Of a stretch of 64,000 bases of DNA, positions 44,124 to 52,787 are shown one piece after another. Each line of letters begins with the position of its first letter. Position 1 is the first letter of the stretch. Made by a program: the position numbers and the translations under genes. The stretch is from Pseudomonadota bacterium. GTDB taxonomy: Bacteria > Bdellovibrionota > Bacteriovoracia > Bacteriovoracales > Bacteriovoracaceae. The notes under the pieces were generated by a model. It ran no database searches and had not been told where the DNA came from. It saw only the letters and a list, made by a program, of their open reading frames with translations. The DNA lies in contig JAIYBW010000003.1 in NCBI GenBank assembly GCA_027488375.1, positions 124,001 to 188,000 of the forward strand, given 5' to 3'.

Positions 44124-44762
44124 ATGAATATTAATATAAAAATATTTTTTTTGATGTTGGTTTCAATCCCAATTAGCTGCCTGGCCAGCGAGTGTGAAAT
44201 TAAAGCTCATCAAATTGGATCAGGAAAGGGGATGGATCAACTCGATTCATATTGCCTCAGTTATTTCAAGGGAAAAGCAGAGGATAAAATGAAGATGGAA
44301 ATTAGAAGTCATAAGATTATGGTTCATAAGAATGTCATTTTGATCGAAACTCCGAGCAAAAAAAATCAATTAATTGCAGGTCCAAGTACCGGTCTCGCCG
44401 ATTCAGTTGCGATTAGTGAAGGATTGGCCGAGCATGAGTTAATCGTTTTAGATTCGAATGGTAAGGTCATGACTTTTAATACCACCCAGTTTGGTAATAT
44501 CGGTCCAGTTAGATTATATCAACACGAGGCATTTAAAGGTGCTAGAAATATTTTTCTCCAAAAGCAAACGGAAGAAATTATTGTATTTAATCAACTGAGT
44601 CAGAAAGTATTTTTCTTTTCAGTCAAGGCTGATTTAAGAAGCAAGAAATTCAAGTCAATGTCTAAAGTCAAAAAAGTTCTCAGTGGTGTGGTTAGTCTCA
44701 AGAAGAATAATCAAGACGGGAAAATAGATTTTATAAATGAAGATGGAGAGTCTATTAAATAG
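44124..44762 (+). CDS. Secreted protein of unknown function
   Basis: 212 residues with a signal peptide (KIFFLMLVSIPISCLAS). ATG 44124 is better placed from the AGGA site than ATG 44121. No domain is recognised; predicted strands (LIVLDSNGKVMTFN, EIIVFNQLSQKVFFFS) suggest a small propeller or sensor-like beta fold. It follows the IPT lipoprotein gene and probably shares its transcript, so a joint surface role is possible. Its 3' end overlaps the convergent epimerase gene by eight bases. Confidence 0.65.
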   Translation: MNINIKIFFLMLVSIPISCLASECEIKAHQIGSGKGMDQLDSYCLSYFKGKAEDKMKMEIRSHKIMVHKNVILIETPSKKNQLIAGPSTGLADSVAISEGLAEHELIVLDSNGKVMTFNTTQFGNIGPVRLYQHEAFKGARNIFLQKQTEEIIVFNQLSQKVFFFSVKADLRSKKFKSMSKVKKVLSGVVSLKKNNQDGKIDFINEDGESIK

Positions 44763-45489
44763 GTTCTTTGAATTGATAGATTTTTTCCACTTTCGAACTC
44801 AAAACTAACTTACCAGATTCACTTGATTCAAGAAATTCGGGAATGGGAATATTATTTAGGATGCAATAATTCTGATAATAGTTCTTTCGTGAAGGATGAG
44901 AGGGGTGGATGAGATTGAATATTTCTCCATAAATCTTTTGTTCGATAACCTGAATGGTGAAACTAACAGCGTCCTTCTGTTGGATAAGATTGACTGGATG
45001 ATTGCCACCAGAGATATCGGTTCTACCACTAAGATATTTTCCGGGGTGACGATCAGGTCCAATAAGTCCGCCGAAGCGAATTATTGTATAATGAGAAAAT
45101 GATTGAATCCATTCTTCTTCTTCGACCAAGATCTTACCTCCCACTGAATCTGGGATGGGAGAAATTTCTTCATTAACAATTAATTGATTTTGTCCGTAGA
45201 CTGAAGTCGAACTAATAAAAATGATGTGTTTATCTTTTGGTATCGGCCAGTTTTTTAGCCAATCAAGTTGGCCTTTAAAGGGGGGAATATTGATAATGAT
45301 CACATCTGCGTTTAGGATAATTTTATTCGGAATCATCTCAGTGTTTAAAATAAAAACTTCGGGGAAAATATTTTTAAGATTTTTCAGTTTCTCGTCCGAT
45401 CGAGTTGTTCCAATAATTTCATGTTTCATCTTAAGTTCTTGCGCAAGAGCAAGTCCAAACCAGCCTAGGCCAATTATTGAAATTTTCAT
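44755..45489 (-). CDS. SDR-type NAD(P)-dependent epimerase/dehydratase-like protein
   Basis: 244 residues. The N-terminal Rossmann loop (ISIIGLGWFGLALAQEL) is followed by VIIINIPPF, the Ser-containing segment ISSTSVYG and the segment IRFGGLIGPDRHPGKYLSG, as in extended short-chain reductases of the YeeZ type. It probably acts on a nucleotide sugar or similar donor for the neighbouring glycosyltransferases. The start overlaps the stop of the GT-C-like gene by four bases (ATGA). Confidence 0.78.
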   Translation of the reverse strand: MKISIIGLGWFGLALAQELKMKHEIIGTTRSDEKLKNLKNIFPEVFILNTEMIPNKIILNADVIIINIPPFKGQLDWLKNWPIPKDKHIIFISSTSVYGQNQLIVNEEISPIPDSVGGKILVEEEEWIQSFSHYTIIRFGGLIGPDRHPGKYLSGRTDISGGNHPVNLIQQKDAVSFTIQVIEQKIYGEIFNLIHPSHPSRKNYYQNYCILNNIPIPEFLESSESGKLVLSSKVEKIYQFKEPI

Positions 45490-46886
45490 TTTATTCTTTC
45501 CTCAGTTGGCTTTAAGCGTATGTAAAGTAGAAACATCTCCGGATAATAGCGATTCTGCTTCAGCTCAGGAACGACATCGGCCATAAAGATAAAATGCTCA
45601 ACAATGTTCAAAGCAGAATTGAGGTCATTACCTTTAAGATAGGACATCGCAAGATTATAGCCAACTGGTAAATTCAGCGGATCATAATCAATGGATGACT
45701 TGTAAAATTCAATTTCATTTTTATAGTAGGGTGTTGATTCATGTACCTTGAAGAAAAAGAATGGCATTAAAAGAATAAGTAAAATTTTAGGGAGTCTAGG
45801 ACTAAGTTCAAAAGACATTTCGAGAAGGAAGGCAATAAATAAGGGGAGAACAAGATAAAGATGTTGATCACTTACCCAAGTCAAATTCATGTAGGGGGCA
45901 GTAACTATTCCCAAAAAGGGCAGAAGCATGATGTGAGCTGCTAACAGGAGAAAGAAATAGTTTTTTTTCCAAATAATTAAAAAGATCAAAACTAAAAAAC
46001 CAAAATGACAGTAATACAGGATTTTATGAGATGGCGGAGAAGCCTCTTTAACAGGGCTATTTTGAGTGGGAAGAAAAACTTGCCAAAAGTAATAGTGAGA
46101 TGAGGCAAGAACAAAATTCCATTTTTTATCAAAATCTTGGGCCAGTGTTGATTTCTTTTCTTGAATGTAAGTTCGTTCCTGATTTATTTTTTTTTCGATG
46201 TGATGAGGCGATTGTTGATTTAGATTTTGAGTTGTTTCAATAGTGACTGGGCTACTAAGTAGCCTGATCATGGCAAAAAGACTCAATATCAAAAATGGAA
46301 TGATCTTAAAATTAATTTTGATATTTTCTTTTATCCTTGAGTATATAAACAATAACAAGGGAAGTCCGATTGAGGCTGATTTAGAAAGGAGCGAAAATTT
46401 AAAAGATATTATTGATAAAAAGTAAAACTTCCAGGACTTTCTTGTATCAAAATAGAGATGGAGAGATATCAGTCCAAAGAAAAAGCAAAGCAGTGTTTTA
46501 AATTGGATTATCCAGGCAACAGATATAACGTTTGCAGGATGAAACATAAAAAGAAGGGTAATCTCTTTCGAGAATTTTGAACCCATCTTTTGCAAAAACG
46601 AGTAAAGTAAGATTGAGTTCGTGAAATGAAGTAGAAGATTTATGCTATGAAAGAGTCTTAAATTTTCTCCCCAAAAATTTAACATAAGTTTATGAATCAA
46701 TACACTTACAGGCCAGTTAAAATCAGTCCAGATTTTGAGGGAGGGGAATTCTCGACGAGTAAAATGACTTTCAAATAAAAAACTATTGTCATCCCAAATC
46801 GGCAAACCATTCAAAGCAGGCCAATATAGAAAAACGAGGGCAGACAAAGCTCCAACAAAAAAGCCGTATTTAATGATTAATTTCTT
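45486..46886 (-). CDS. Multi-spanning membrane protein, GT-C/TMTC-like
   Basis: 466 residues from ATG 46886 (an earlier ATG at 46928 is possible but overlaps the kinase gene more). About ten membrane helices. The first periplasmic loop has PIWDDNSFLF, the acidic pair typical of GT-C glycosyltransferases that use lipid-linked sugars. The last 60 residues (LPVGYNLAMSYLKGNDLNSA) look like one TPR repeat, as in TMTC-type O-mannosyl transferases. Enzymatic activity is inference. It is coupled to the epimerase downstream. Confidence 0.7.
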   Translation of the reverse strand, partial: KKLIIKYGFFVGALSALVFLYWPALNGLPIWDDNSFLFESHFTRREFPSLKIWTDFNWPVSVLIHKLMLNFWGENLRLFHSINLLLHFTNSILLYSFLQKMGSKFSKEITLLFMFHPANVISVAWIIQFKTLLCFFFGLISLHLYFDTRKSWKFYFLSIISFKFSLLSKSASIGLPLLLFIYSRIKENIKINFKIIPFLILSLFAMIRLLSSPVTIETTQNLNQQSPHHIEKKINQERTYIQEKKSTLAQDFDKKWNFVLASSHYYFWQVFLPTQNSPVKEASPPSHKILYYCHFGFLVLIFLIIWKKNYFFLLLAAHIMLLPFLGIVTAPYMNLTWVSDQHLYLVLPLFIAFLLEMSFELSPRLPKILLILLMPFFFFKVHESTPYYKNEIEFYKSSIDYDPLNLPVGYNLAMSYLKGNDLNSALNIVEHFIFMADVVPELKQNRYYPEMFLLYIRLKPTEERIK

Positions 46887-47877
46887 CATCAGATAACTGA
46901 AGGAGTAATTGGACATTTTGATCAACATCGGTCCCCATATAAAAATAATAACACTTTGATTTCATCAGAAGTTGAAACGCACAAATCGAACGCATTATTC
47001 CAAAGCCGGAAAGCCTAAAAAAGTCAAAAAAATTAAATGTAAGAATATTCTCTATAATTTGAGGTAGACCAATACCTATTATCATATTTTCGATAAGTGG
47101 TCTTATCATTTTCCATTTTTTAACTTCCGTAAGGATCGATTTTCCATTTGATAACCGCAGTCCATAAATTAGGATTTGTTTATCACTTTTTTCAGTGGCA
47201 TCTATTTTATCTTTAAATTGAGAAAGGCTTGTCACATACTTTGGTGGATAAAAAGTTCGACTAAAAGTCTCCCAATGGAGAGTTGAAAGGATACCCTTTT
47301 CAGGTTTTTGATCTAGACTTATTTTTGTCGGGAAAGCATGAATATCTCCATTGAGAGAAATCAAAGGCATATCATCTGACAAAATTTTTAAATTTTCATG
47401 CTCAATTAAATGTTTCAAAAGAGTACTTTTTCCACCTTTGGATGGGAGCATGATAACGGTTTTTGCATTTTTTATTGAGTAACCTAGAGCATGAATTCTA
47501 GAGAATCCTTTTTTATCAAGCCCCATTCCTAAGTAGGAGTGAATTGTTAAAAAGGATAATTCAAACATTCTGTCTTCATCTTTACTAAAGATTTGAATAA
47601 GGTTCTCATCCTTCTCTTTAATAATGAGCGCTTTCCCTTGATAATCTTGATATTGCCTACCAGCAAACTGATAGATTGAGCAGGTTTCAAGAATTTTTGT
47701 CGCTACCATCGAGGGGATATCAGGGCTGGAATCTGAAATCAATTCGATTTCGAGGTCAACTTTTTCGACAGGTTCTGCTTTAAAAAAATGAAATTCAGCT
47801 TCTAGTTTTTTTAGCAGCTTTTCTTCATTTGATTGAATAAAAATGATATAATCTTTAAAGTTTAAAAAGAGTTTCAA
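46870..47877 (-). CDS. HprK-like (HPr kinase-related) P-loop protein
   Basis: 335 residues from TTG 47877, with AAGG nine bases upstream; an ATG at 47916 would overlap the divergent GT2 gene. The N-terminal part is a small mixed domain (LFLNFKDYIIFIQS). The kinase core has SKGGKSTLLKHL (P-loop) and KILSDDMPLISL (acidic pair), as in HprK-related proteins found beside exosortase/PEP-CTERM and RiPP-type clusters. No PTS or HPr gene is present, so HPr itself is not the substrate here. It overlaps the GT-C-like gene at its 3' end. Confidence 0.7.
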   Translation of the reverse strand: MKLFLNFKDYIIFIQSNEEKLLKKLEAEFHFFKAEPVEKVDLEIELISDSSPDIPSMVATKILETCSIYQFAGRQYQDYQGKALIIKEKDENLIQIFSKDEDRMFELSFLTIHSYLGMGLDKKGFSRIHALGYSIKNAKTVIMLPSKGGKSTLLKHLIEHENLKILSDDMPLISLNGDIHAFPTKISLDQKPEKGILSTLHWETFSRTFYPPKYVTSLSQFKDKIDATEKSDKQILIYGLRLSNGKSILTEVKKWKMIRPLIENMIIGIGLPQIIENILTFNFFDFFRLSGFGIMRSICAFQLLMKSKCYYFYMGTDVDQNVQLLLQLSDEEINH

Positions 47878-47893
47878 ATTAAAGGACCTTGTG
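47877..47893. promoter_or_regulatory. Shared palindromic ribosome site for two divergent genes
   Basis: Between the TTG at 47877 (minus) and the GTG at 47891 (plus) only 13 bases remain. On the plus strand AAAGGA (47881-47886) is the Shine-Dalgarno of the GT2 gene. On the minus strand the same bases read AAGGTCCTTT and serve the kinase gene. Promoters must lie inside the opposite coding sequences. Confidence 0.55.
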
Positions 47894-48862
47894 ATTTCTT
47901 TTAGTGTTATAATCATAACTCATGGACGCGAAGATCTGCTATTGAAATGTCTTGAGTCTTTAAATCAATTTTCTGGAGAGTGGGAGCTTGTTCTCATTGA
48001 AAATGGACAAAAACTCTCTTCTTTAGCTACAGACTTTGCCAAATCTCTAACGCCTCACCTTAAGCTTTTTTATCTTGATGAAAAATCCACTCCAGGAAAT
48101 GCAAGAAATAAGGCCCTTGATCTTGCGATTGGAGATTGGATTTTTTTTATCGATGATGATGCCTATCTTTTGGATGGTTACTTCAAAATTATCAATCCTT
48201 ATTTGGCATCTACGAATTATGATGTGATAGGGGGGCCTGATATTCCGGCGCGAGGAATGTCCAATTTCTCAATGGCACTTGCACTTACTTTATCTTCACC
48301 TTTTTGTACTGGCCTAACCCATGTTCGTCACAAACCTTCTGGCACAAATCCAATTCATGCGTCGGAGATACATTTATCATCCTGTAATCTTTGGGTTCGA
48401 AGAGCCTCAATCGGTGACATAAGATTTCCTGAAAATTTCAAAAGAACTGAGGAAACAGCATTTTTAACAGATCTCAAAAAAATAAATAGAGTCATGATTT
48501 ATGAACCTAAACTAAGGGTGGGACATTTTAGGAGAAAAGGATTTAAAGAGCTCATATATCCTACATATTTTGCTGGCCACTACCGATCGATTTTAATGAG
48601 AAGAAATTCGGATGTTTCATTATTTTTTTGGTTACCCACCATTTTTGTCATTCTACATTCGACTTTATTTATTTCTTTGCCCCTTTTTATTTATTTGGCA
48701 CAAATTTACTTAAGTTTGATTATTATGATGAGTTTGAAGGTCTCTTCTAAAGAGAATAGTTTTTTCATCCTTTTTTTTGTTATCCTTTTACATTATTTCA
48801 TCGTCTTTACTTATGGTTTAGGTTTTTTAATAGAAAGGCTTCGGTTACATGGAAATAAATGA
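47891..48862 (+). CDS. GT2-family glycosyltransferase with C-terminal membrane helices
   Basis: 323 residues from GTG 47891. A GT-A fold glycosyltransferase domain: VIIITHGREDLLLKCLESL, ENGQKLSS, KSTPGNARNKALDLA, and the metal motif FFIDDDAYLLDGY. The last 90 residues hold about two or three membrane helices, as in succinoglycan- or exosortase-associated GT2 enzymes. It probably adds a sugar to a lipid carrier or envelope polymer at the inner membrane. It overlaps the peptidase-like gene by 14 bases. Confidence 0.88.
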   Translation: MISFSVIIITHGREDLLLKCLESLNQFSGEWELVLIENGQKLSSLATDFAKSLTPHLKLFYLDEKSTPGNARNKALDLAIGDWIFFIDDDAYLLDGYFKIINPYLASTNYDVIGGPDIPARGMSNFSMALALTLSSPFCTGLTHVRHKPSGTNPIHASEIHLSSCNLWVRRASIGDIRFPENFKRTEETAFLTDLKKINRVMIYEPKLRVGHFRRKGFKELIYPTYFAGHYRSILMRRNSDVSLFFWLPTIFVILHSTLFISLPLFIYLAQIYLSLIIMMSLKVSSKENSFFILFFVILLHYFIVFTYGLGFLIERLRLHGNK

Positions 48863-49196
48863 CCAGATTCTCAATGACATTTTGGCAAAACCTTTTTTTA
48901 GAGGAAGAATTTTATCTGGATCCATGGATCCAGTGATAAAAGTTGGTGATGAAATCCTTGTAGATGTTAAAGCGAGAAATTTTAAGAGGTTTGATATTAT
49001 TGTTTTTGCTCATGAAAATATTTTAATTTGTCATTATGTATGGAGAGTCAATAAATTCGTTCAGCCTCTTATGATTCAAACGCGTAGCCTTAAGGGAGAA
49101 TTAGATTTTCCCATTAGTATGGATAAGTATGTTGGGAAAGTCATTTCTCACCGTTTAGGTATTTACAGGAAATTAAGGGCAGTATTTTTTAATTAG
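48849..49196 (+). CDS. Minimal S24/S26 signal-peptidase-like protein
   Basis: 115 residues. SGSMDPVIKVGDEILVDV carries the nucleophile Ser25 in the Ser-Met-x-Pro motif of S24/S26 peptidases. RFDIIVFAHENILICHYVWRV follows where a Lys is usual in bacterial enzymes; His62 and Arg66 resemble the Ser-His type of archaeal/ER signal peptidases and SipW. There is no membrane anchor, so it is soluble or membrane-associated through a partner. It is cotranscribed with the GT2 gene and overlaps the convergent gene by 24 bases. Confidence 0.75.
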   Translation: MEINDQILNDILAKPFFRGRILSGSMDPVIKVGDEILVDVKARNFKRFDIIVFAHENILICHYVWRVNKFVQPLMIQTRSLKGELDFPISMDKYVGKVISHRLGIYRKLRAVFFN

Positions 49197-50114
49197 ATGA
49201 TGAAAAGCTTTATCCCATAAAAGATCTGATTTTGGGAATTTCTTTTTATAAAATAAAATTTCAGGGAAATGAGTCTTAATATTTGGTAGAGGATGAATTG
49301 TCATTTCATGGTAAAGACTGAGCTGCAATCTGAAAATAATATCATCTTGATTGTTTATGAGAAATCTTTCGATCGTCCCACCTCGAGCAGCAATAAAATG
49401 ATTCAAGTAATTATCTGAATGTAAAAGGTGGTTTTCAAAAAGATCAATGCAATAAATTTTGTGCCATGAATTGGTCGCCATCACATCTTTTATTTTTACA
49501 TAGTTAATCTTATTGTCGTGAAAAATAGTTTTAATCATGTCTAAGAGTTCATGGAAGAGTGTGGAATCTTTCCACTCATTTTCGAAGGGGCTTTTCCTTT
49601 GAGATTGGAATAAAATCAAATTTTTCGACTTAATTTTATCTTTAAGGTTTAAAAATTGATTCTTTAAGTTATGAATATTTGAAATTAAATCCTCTCCAAC
49701 AAGTACAAAAAGAAAGATATTGTCAGCTTCTTCGGGCCGAATTCTTTTTGCCTGCGAAATCCTCCAGGATGAGAATTTACTTTTAAATTGTTCTGGTATG
49801 AGAGGAGCTAGCTCTGGACGAATTAAAAAATGAGTCTCTAGCTGTTGAATTCTATTGATATTATTTAACAAAAAATCAGAGAAGCTAATAGCGCCATCTC
49901 TCAATGTTATGATATGGCAGTAATTGAGATGTTCAATTGTATCAAGATCTATAGTTGTAAATGGGTTAAGTTCATGAAAATAATTAAGAGGGATAGGATA
50001 TAGATCAGAACGAAATTGCGACTGTAAATTTGTTCGATAAGGATTATAGGTAGGACTCTTGATTAATACTTGTCTAGAGCTAATTTGAGCCTTAATTTTA
50101 TCGAGTGTAAGCAC
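49173..50114 (-). CDS. Unknown 313-residue protein in the glycosyltransferase cluster
   Basis: Starts at GTG 50114 with AAGGAAA upstream. I recognise no family. The sequence alternates helices and strands (LVGEDLISNIHNL, KNLILFQSQRKSPFENEWKD, NKINYVKIKDVM), which would fit a Rossmann-like or GT-B half-domain fold. There is no signal peptide and no clear membrane helix. It is coupled to the GT4 gene by a 17-base overlap, so the two probably act together, perhaps as partner subunits of one enzyme. Confidence 0.6.
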   Translation of the reverse strand: MLTLDKIKAQISSRQVLIKSPTYNPYRTNLQSQFRSDLYPIPLNYFHELNPFTTIDLDTIEHLNYCHIITLRDGAISFSDFLLNNINRIQQLETHFLIRPELAPLIPEQFKSKFSSWRISQAKRIRPEEADNIFLFVLVGEDLISNIHNLKNQFLNLKDKIKSKNLILFQSQRKSPFENEWKDSTLFHELLDMIKTIFHDNKINYVKIKDVMATNSWHKIYCIDLFENHLLHSDNYLNHFIAARGGTIERFLINNQDDIIFRLQLSLYHEMTIHPLPNIKTHFPEILFYKKKFPKSDLLWDKAFHHLIKKYCP

Positions 50115-51384
50115 TGTAAATTTCCTTGTAAATCTTTCTTAGCTTTCCTTTTTTACTAACGAAAAGTGGAAGGCCCCTCCTCGTGCTTTCTTCAAAAGAG
50201 ATCTGTTTTAAGAGTGCCGAGAAGCCTTTAAAATTATTTTTTTCTGCTATCAGAGTGTCCATTATGATTCTGGAGCAGTATTCGATTCCAAATTTGGCAA
50301 TCGCTAAATGTGCAAGTCTTTCTCTGGATTGTTTTAATGGCTCATTGAATGAGTCCTTGAGATGTTTTTTTAAGGAGTTTTTTGCAAGTAATTTTGAGCT
50401 TGTCCCAATTTTTACAGGGATAAATCTTGTCGCCTCTCCAAGGTTTTCATGATGAAAGCTTGCAAGTCCACCCCAGTCAGACAAGATGGCCGGAAGCCCT
50501 GTAAACTGAGCTTCAGCAATACTCATTCCGAAGTCCTCATCATTATGAACACTTGGAATAACCAAATAGTCCGCACCACAGTATACGGAAAGAAGTTCCT
50601 TGTTTGGAACTCCTCCCATGAAATGAATCCTTGATTTGAGCTTTTCAGGAAGATTATCAAAATAACGATAGAGGTACCTAAAATATTCTCCTTCAATCTC
50701 ATGCACTCCGACAAAAGGATCTCCTATATGATCAGGATCACCGTAAAGGAATAGATGAGCATCATTATTTTCATGAAAAACCTCAGCAAAACTTTCTATT
50801 AGTGTTTTGGTTCGTTTTTGACGTGTTAGACGACCAGTATAGATGTATACCTTATCCTGTTCTTTAATATTCCAACTTAATCTCTGTTGTCTTCTAAGAT
50901 TCTCATCGAAATAGAATTCGTTAGTCTCTACTGGAAAGGGACAGATAATAGAAGTAGAGGAGTTTAACATTTTATCGATGAGGATTTTTTGTCGGTCAGA
51001 TGCGACTACAAACTCAACAGGAAATTTTAATAGATTTTTTTCAAGTTCGTACCAATTTGTAAAATGCAGTGAGAAATCTCCAAAAATATGAAAAATGATT
51101 TTGGGTTTTTCCTGATTATTGTAAAGAGGCATTAAGAAATCAAATAACTGCTGAGGATGTGGCCTATGGTCAAGAAAAGTGATGATGTCAGGTTGTTGTT
51201 TGAATATCTCGTTGGCAAGAGACTCAAGTTCATTCTTATTGATCGTATCATCTGAAAAGTTAAAATGGATGAGTTCAAACTTATTTCCAAGTAATTGATA
51301 GGCTTTGTGTAAATTAAACACAATTTTTTGGCAACTAATCCAGCTAGATGGTTTGTTAGAAAAGACACAGGCTATTTTTAACAT
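50098..51384 (-). CDS. GT4-family glycosyltransferase
   Basis: 428 residues, GT-B fold. The donor-binding C-terminal domain includes VYIYTGRLTRQKRTKTLIES, LFLYGDPDHIGDP and the acidic motif EDFGMSIAEAQFTGLPAI with the E(x7)E pair. The N-terminal domain (KIACVFSNKPSSWISCQKIV, DIITFLDHRPHP) binds the acceptor. The sugar and acceptor are unknown. The upstream AT-rich gap (51385-51508) separates it from the next, unrelated operon. Confidence 0.9.
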   Translation of the reverse strand: MLKIACVFSNKPSSWISCQKIVFNLHKAYQLLGNKFELIHFNFSDDTINKNELESLANEIFKQQPDIITFLDHRPHPQQLFDFLMPLYNNQEKPKIIFHIFGDFSLHFTNWYELEKNLLKFPVEFVVASDRQKILIDKMLNSSTSIICPFPVETNEFYFDENLRRQQRLSWNIKEQDKVYIYTGRLTRQKRTKTLIESFAEVFHENNDAHLFLYGDPDHIGDPFVGVHEIEGEYFRYLYRYFDNLPEKLKSRIHFMGGVPNKELLSVYCGADYLVIPSVHNDEDFGMSIAEAQFTGLPAILSDWGGLASFHHENLGEATRFIPVKIGTSSKLLAKNSLKKHLKDSFNEPLKQSRERLAHLAIAKFGIEYCSRIIMDTLIAEKNNFKGFSALLKQISFEESTRRGLPLFVSKKGKLRKIYKEIYSAYTR

Positions 51385-51508
51385 AACTCATTAAATCAAA
51401 GAGTTAGTCTATTCTGCAAGAAGATTTAAGAACTTGACCTCGTTAGTGTGGTAAGATTAGCTGGGCAAAGGCTTTAGATTCTTTAAAGTATTAAGGGTGA
51501 GGAATATT

Positions 51509-51754
51509 ATGAAGACATTTTTTTATCTTTTAACCTTGTTCATTTCATTAACGGCCTATTCTACAGACTATGGTTATCTTAAAAAAGAAGACCAAGTTTA
51601 TTTTAAAAATGATAGCTTTGAAGGGAGTAATAAATGGGAAAGGATAGACAAAAACGTAAAGGAAATAAACAAACTCCACGGTGAAATTGCGACCCTAAAA
51701 GCAGACATTGCTGAACTCAAAAAAGAAGTGGAGATGTTGAAGAATAAAAAATGA
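51509..51754 (+). CDS. Small secreted coiled-coil protein
   Basis: 81 residues from ATG 51509, which has GAGGA upstream (an in-frame GTG at 51497 does not). Signal peptide MKTFFYLLTLFISLTAYS, a short polar region, then a C-terminal coiled coil with heptads (EINKLHGEIATLKADIAELK). It resembles the small trimeric Lpp-like or periplasmic spacer proteins in layout only. It is the first of five genes linked by four-base overlaps that end in an ABC exporter. Confidence 0.7.
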   Translation: MKTFFYLLTLFISLTAYSTDYGYLKKEDQVYFKNDSFEGSNKWERIDKNVKEINKLHGEIATLKADIAELKKEVEMLKNKK

Positions 51755-52197
51755 AATTATACTTTGAAACGAAAATTGATAATAACTTTGAGATCATTAA
51801 AAAACATTTCAATAGAGACCTCTTCCTGGCCTTAAAACCTCCTGGCGTAAATATAGAGCTTGAGAGATTTGATGGTTGCACTAAAGGTGATGAAGTTCAC
51901 CTGAAAATCCTGTCTCCAGTCTTTACTCAACATTGGGTTAGTCACATTACATCTAATTCGAGCACTCCAGATGAATGGAGTTTTGTTGATGAGGGCTTTG
52001 AATTACCCTGGCCTCTCAAATATTGGAAGCATGTTCACGTTGTAAAAAAAATAAATGATAATCAAAGTTTAATCGTCGATGATATTACTTTTAGTTCTTC
52101 ATCGTTCTTTTTCGATTTACCTCTAAAACCACTTCTGTGGCTTAGTTTTGCTGTGAGACCTAAGCGTTATAAAAAATTTTTTATGGATAAGGTATGA
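51751..52197 (+). CDS. SRPBCC-like small protein
   Basis: 148 residues. The pattern of strands (EVHLKILSPVFTQHWVSHI, EWSFVDEGFELPWPLKYWKHVHVV, QSLIVDDITFSSSSFFFDLPLKP) is that of the START/SRPBCC hydrophobic-ligand cup, close to the YfcH-associated or polyketide-cyclase type. It probably binds a lipid or other apolar molecule. There is no signal peptide. It overlaps both neighbours by ATGA junctions, so it is made in step with TesA and the transporter. Confidence 0.7.
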   Translation: MKLYFETKIDNNFEIIKKHFNRDLFLALKPPGVNIELERFDGCTKGDEVHLKILSPVFTQHWVSHITSNSSTPDEWSFVDEGFELPWPLKYWKHVHVVKKINDNQSLIVDDITFSSSSFFFDLPLKPLLWLSFAVRPKRYKKFFMDKV

Positions 52198-52787
52198 GAT
52201 TTTTTGTCATTCTGTTTATCCTCTTCTCTCTGACTTCGGTCTATGGAAAGACTATTGTATTTTTAGGAGATTCTCTCACTGAGGGCTATCAGCTTGCCAA
52301 AGAGGAAGCTTACCCTTCACTCATCGAGAATGAGCTCAAACTAAAAAAGATGGATGTTAAAGTTATTAATGCTGGCGAAAGTGGGGCCACTTCGGCAAGT
52401 GGTCCCAAAAAAATAAAGTGGTATCTTAAGTCCAGGCCTGATGTTCTGGTTCTGGCCTTGGGTGCTAATGATGGATTAAGAGGACTTAGCCTAAGCGAAA
52501 CAGAAAAAAATCTTTCTCTTGTTATAGACATGGCCATTGAGGCAAGAGTTAAAGTTTTGCTTATTGGGATGAAAATGCCGATTAATTATGGCGAGCCTTA
52601 TCGGACTCAATTTCAGAATTTATTTAAAAAACTCGCTGGTAAATTTAAACTAGAGCTTGTTCCTTTTTTACTTGAAGGAGTAGGGGGGAGACCCGAGATG
52701 AATTTGACCGATGGTATTCATCCAAATCCTGCTGGACACAAAGTTATGGCAAAAACGGTTCTAAAAAAATTGGTTCCTCTCTTATGA
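52194..52787 (+). CDS. tesA: SGNH/GDSL esterase, TesA-like
   Basis: 197 residues with a signal peptide (ILFSLTSVYG end). SGNH blocks are present: GDSLTEGYQL with the nucleophile Ser, GESGATSASG, GANDGLRG, and DGIHPNPAGH with the catalytic Asp-His. TesA hydrolyses lysophospholipids, thioesters and arylesters in the periplasm. The tesA-ybbA-ybbP order is widely conserved in proteobacteria, which supports the call. Confidence 0.92.
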   Translation: MRFFVILFILFSLTSVYGKTIVFLGDSLTEGYQLAKEEAYPSLIENELKLKKMDVKVINAGESGATSASGPKKIKWYLKSRPDVLVLALGANDGLRGLSLSETEKNLSLVIDMAIEARVKVLLIGMKMPINYGEPYRTQFQNLFKKLAGKFKLELVPFLLEGVGGRPEMNLTDGIHPNPAGHKVMAKTVLKKLVPLL

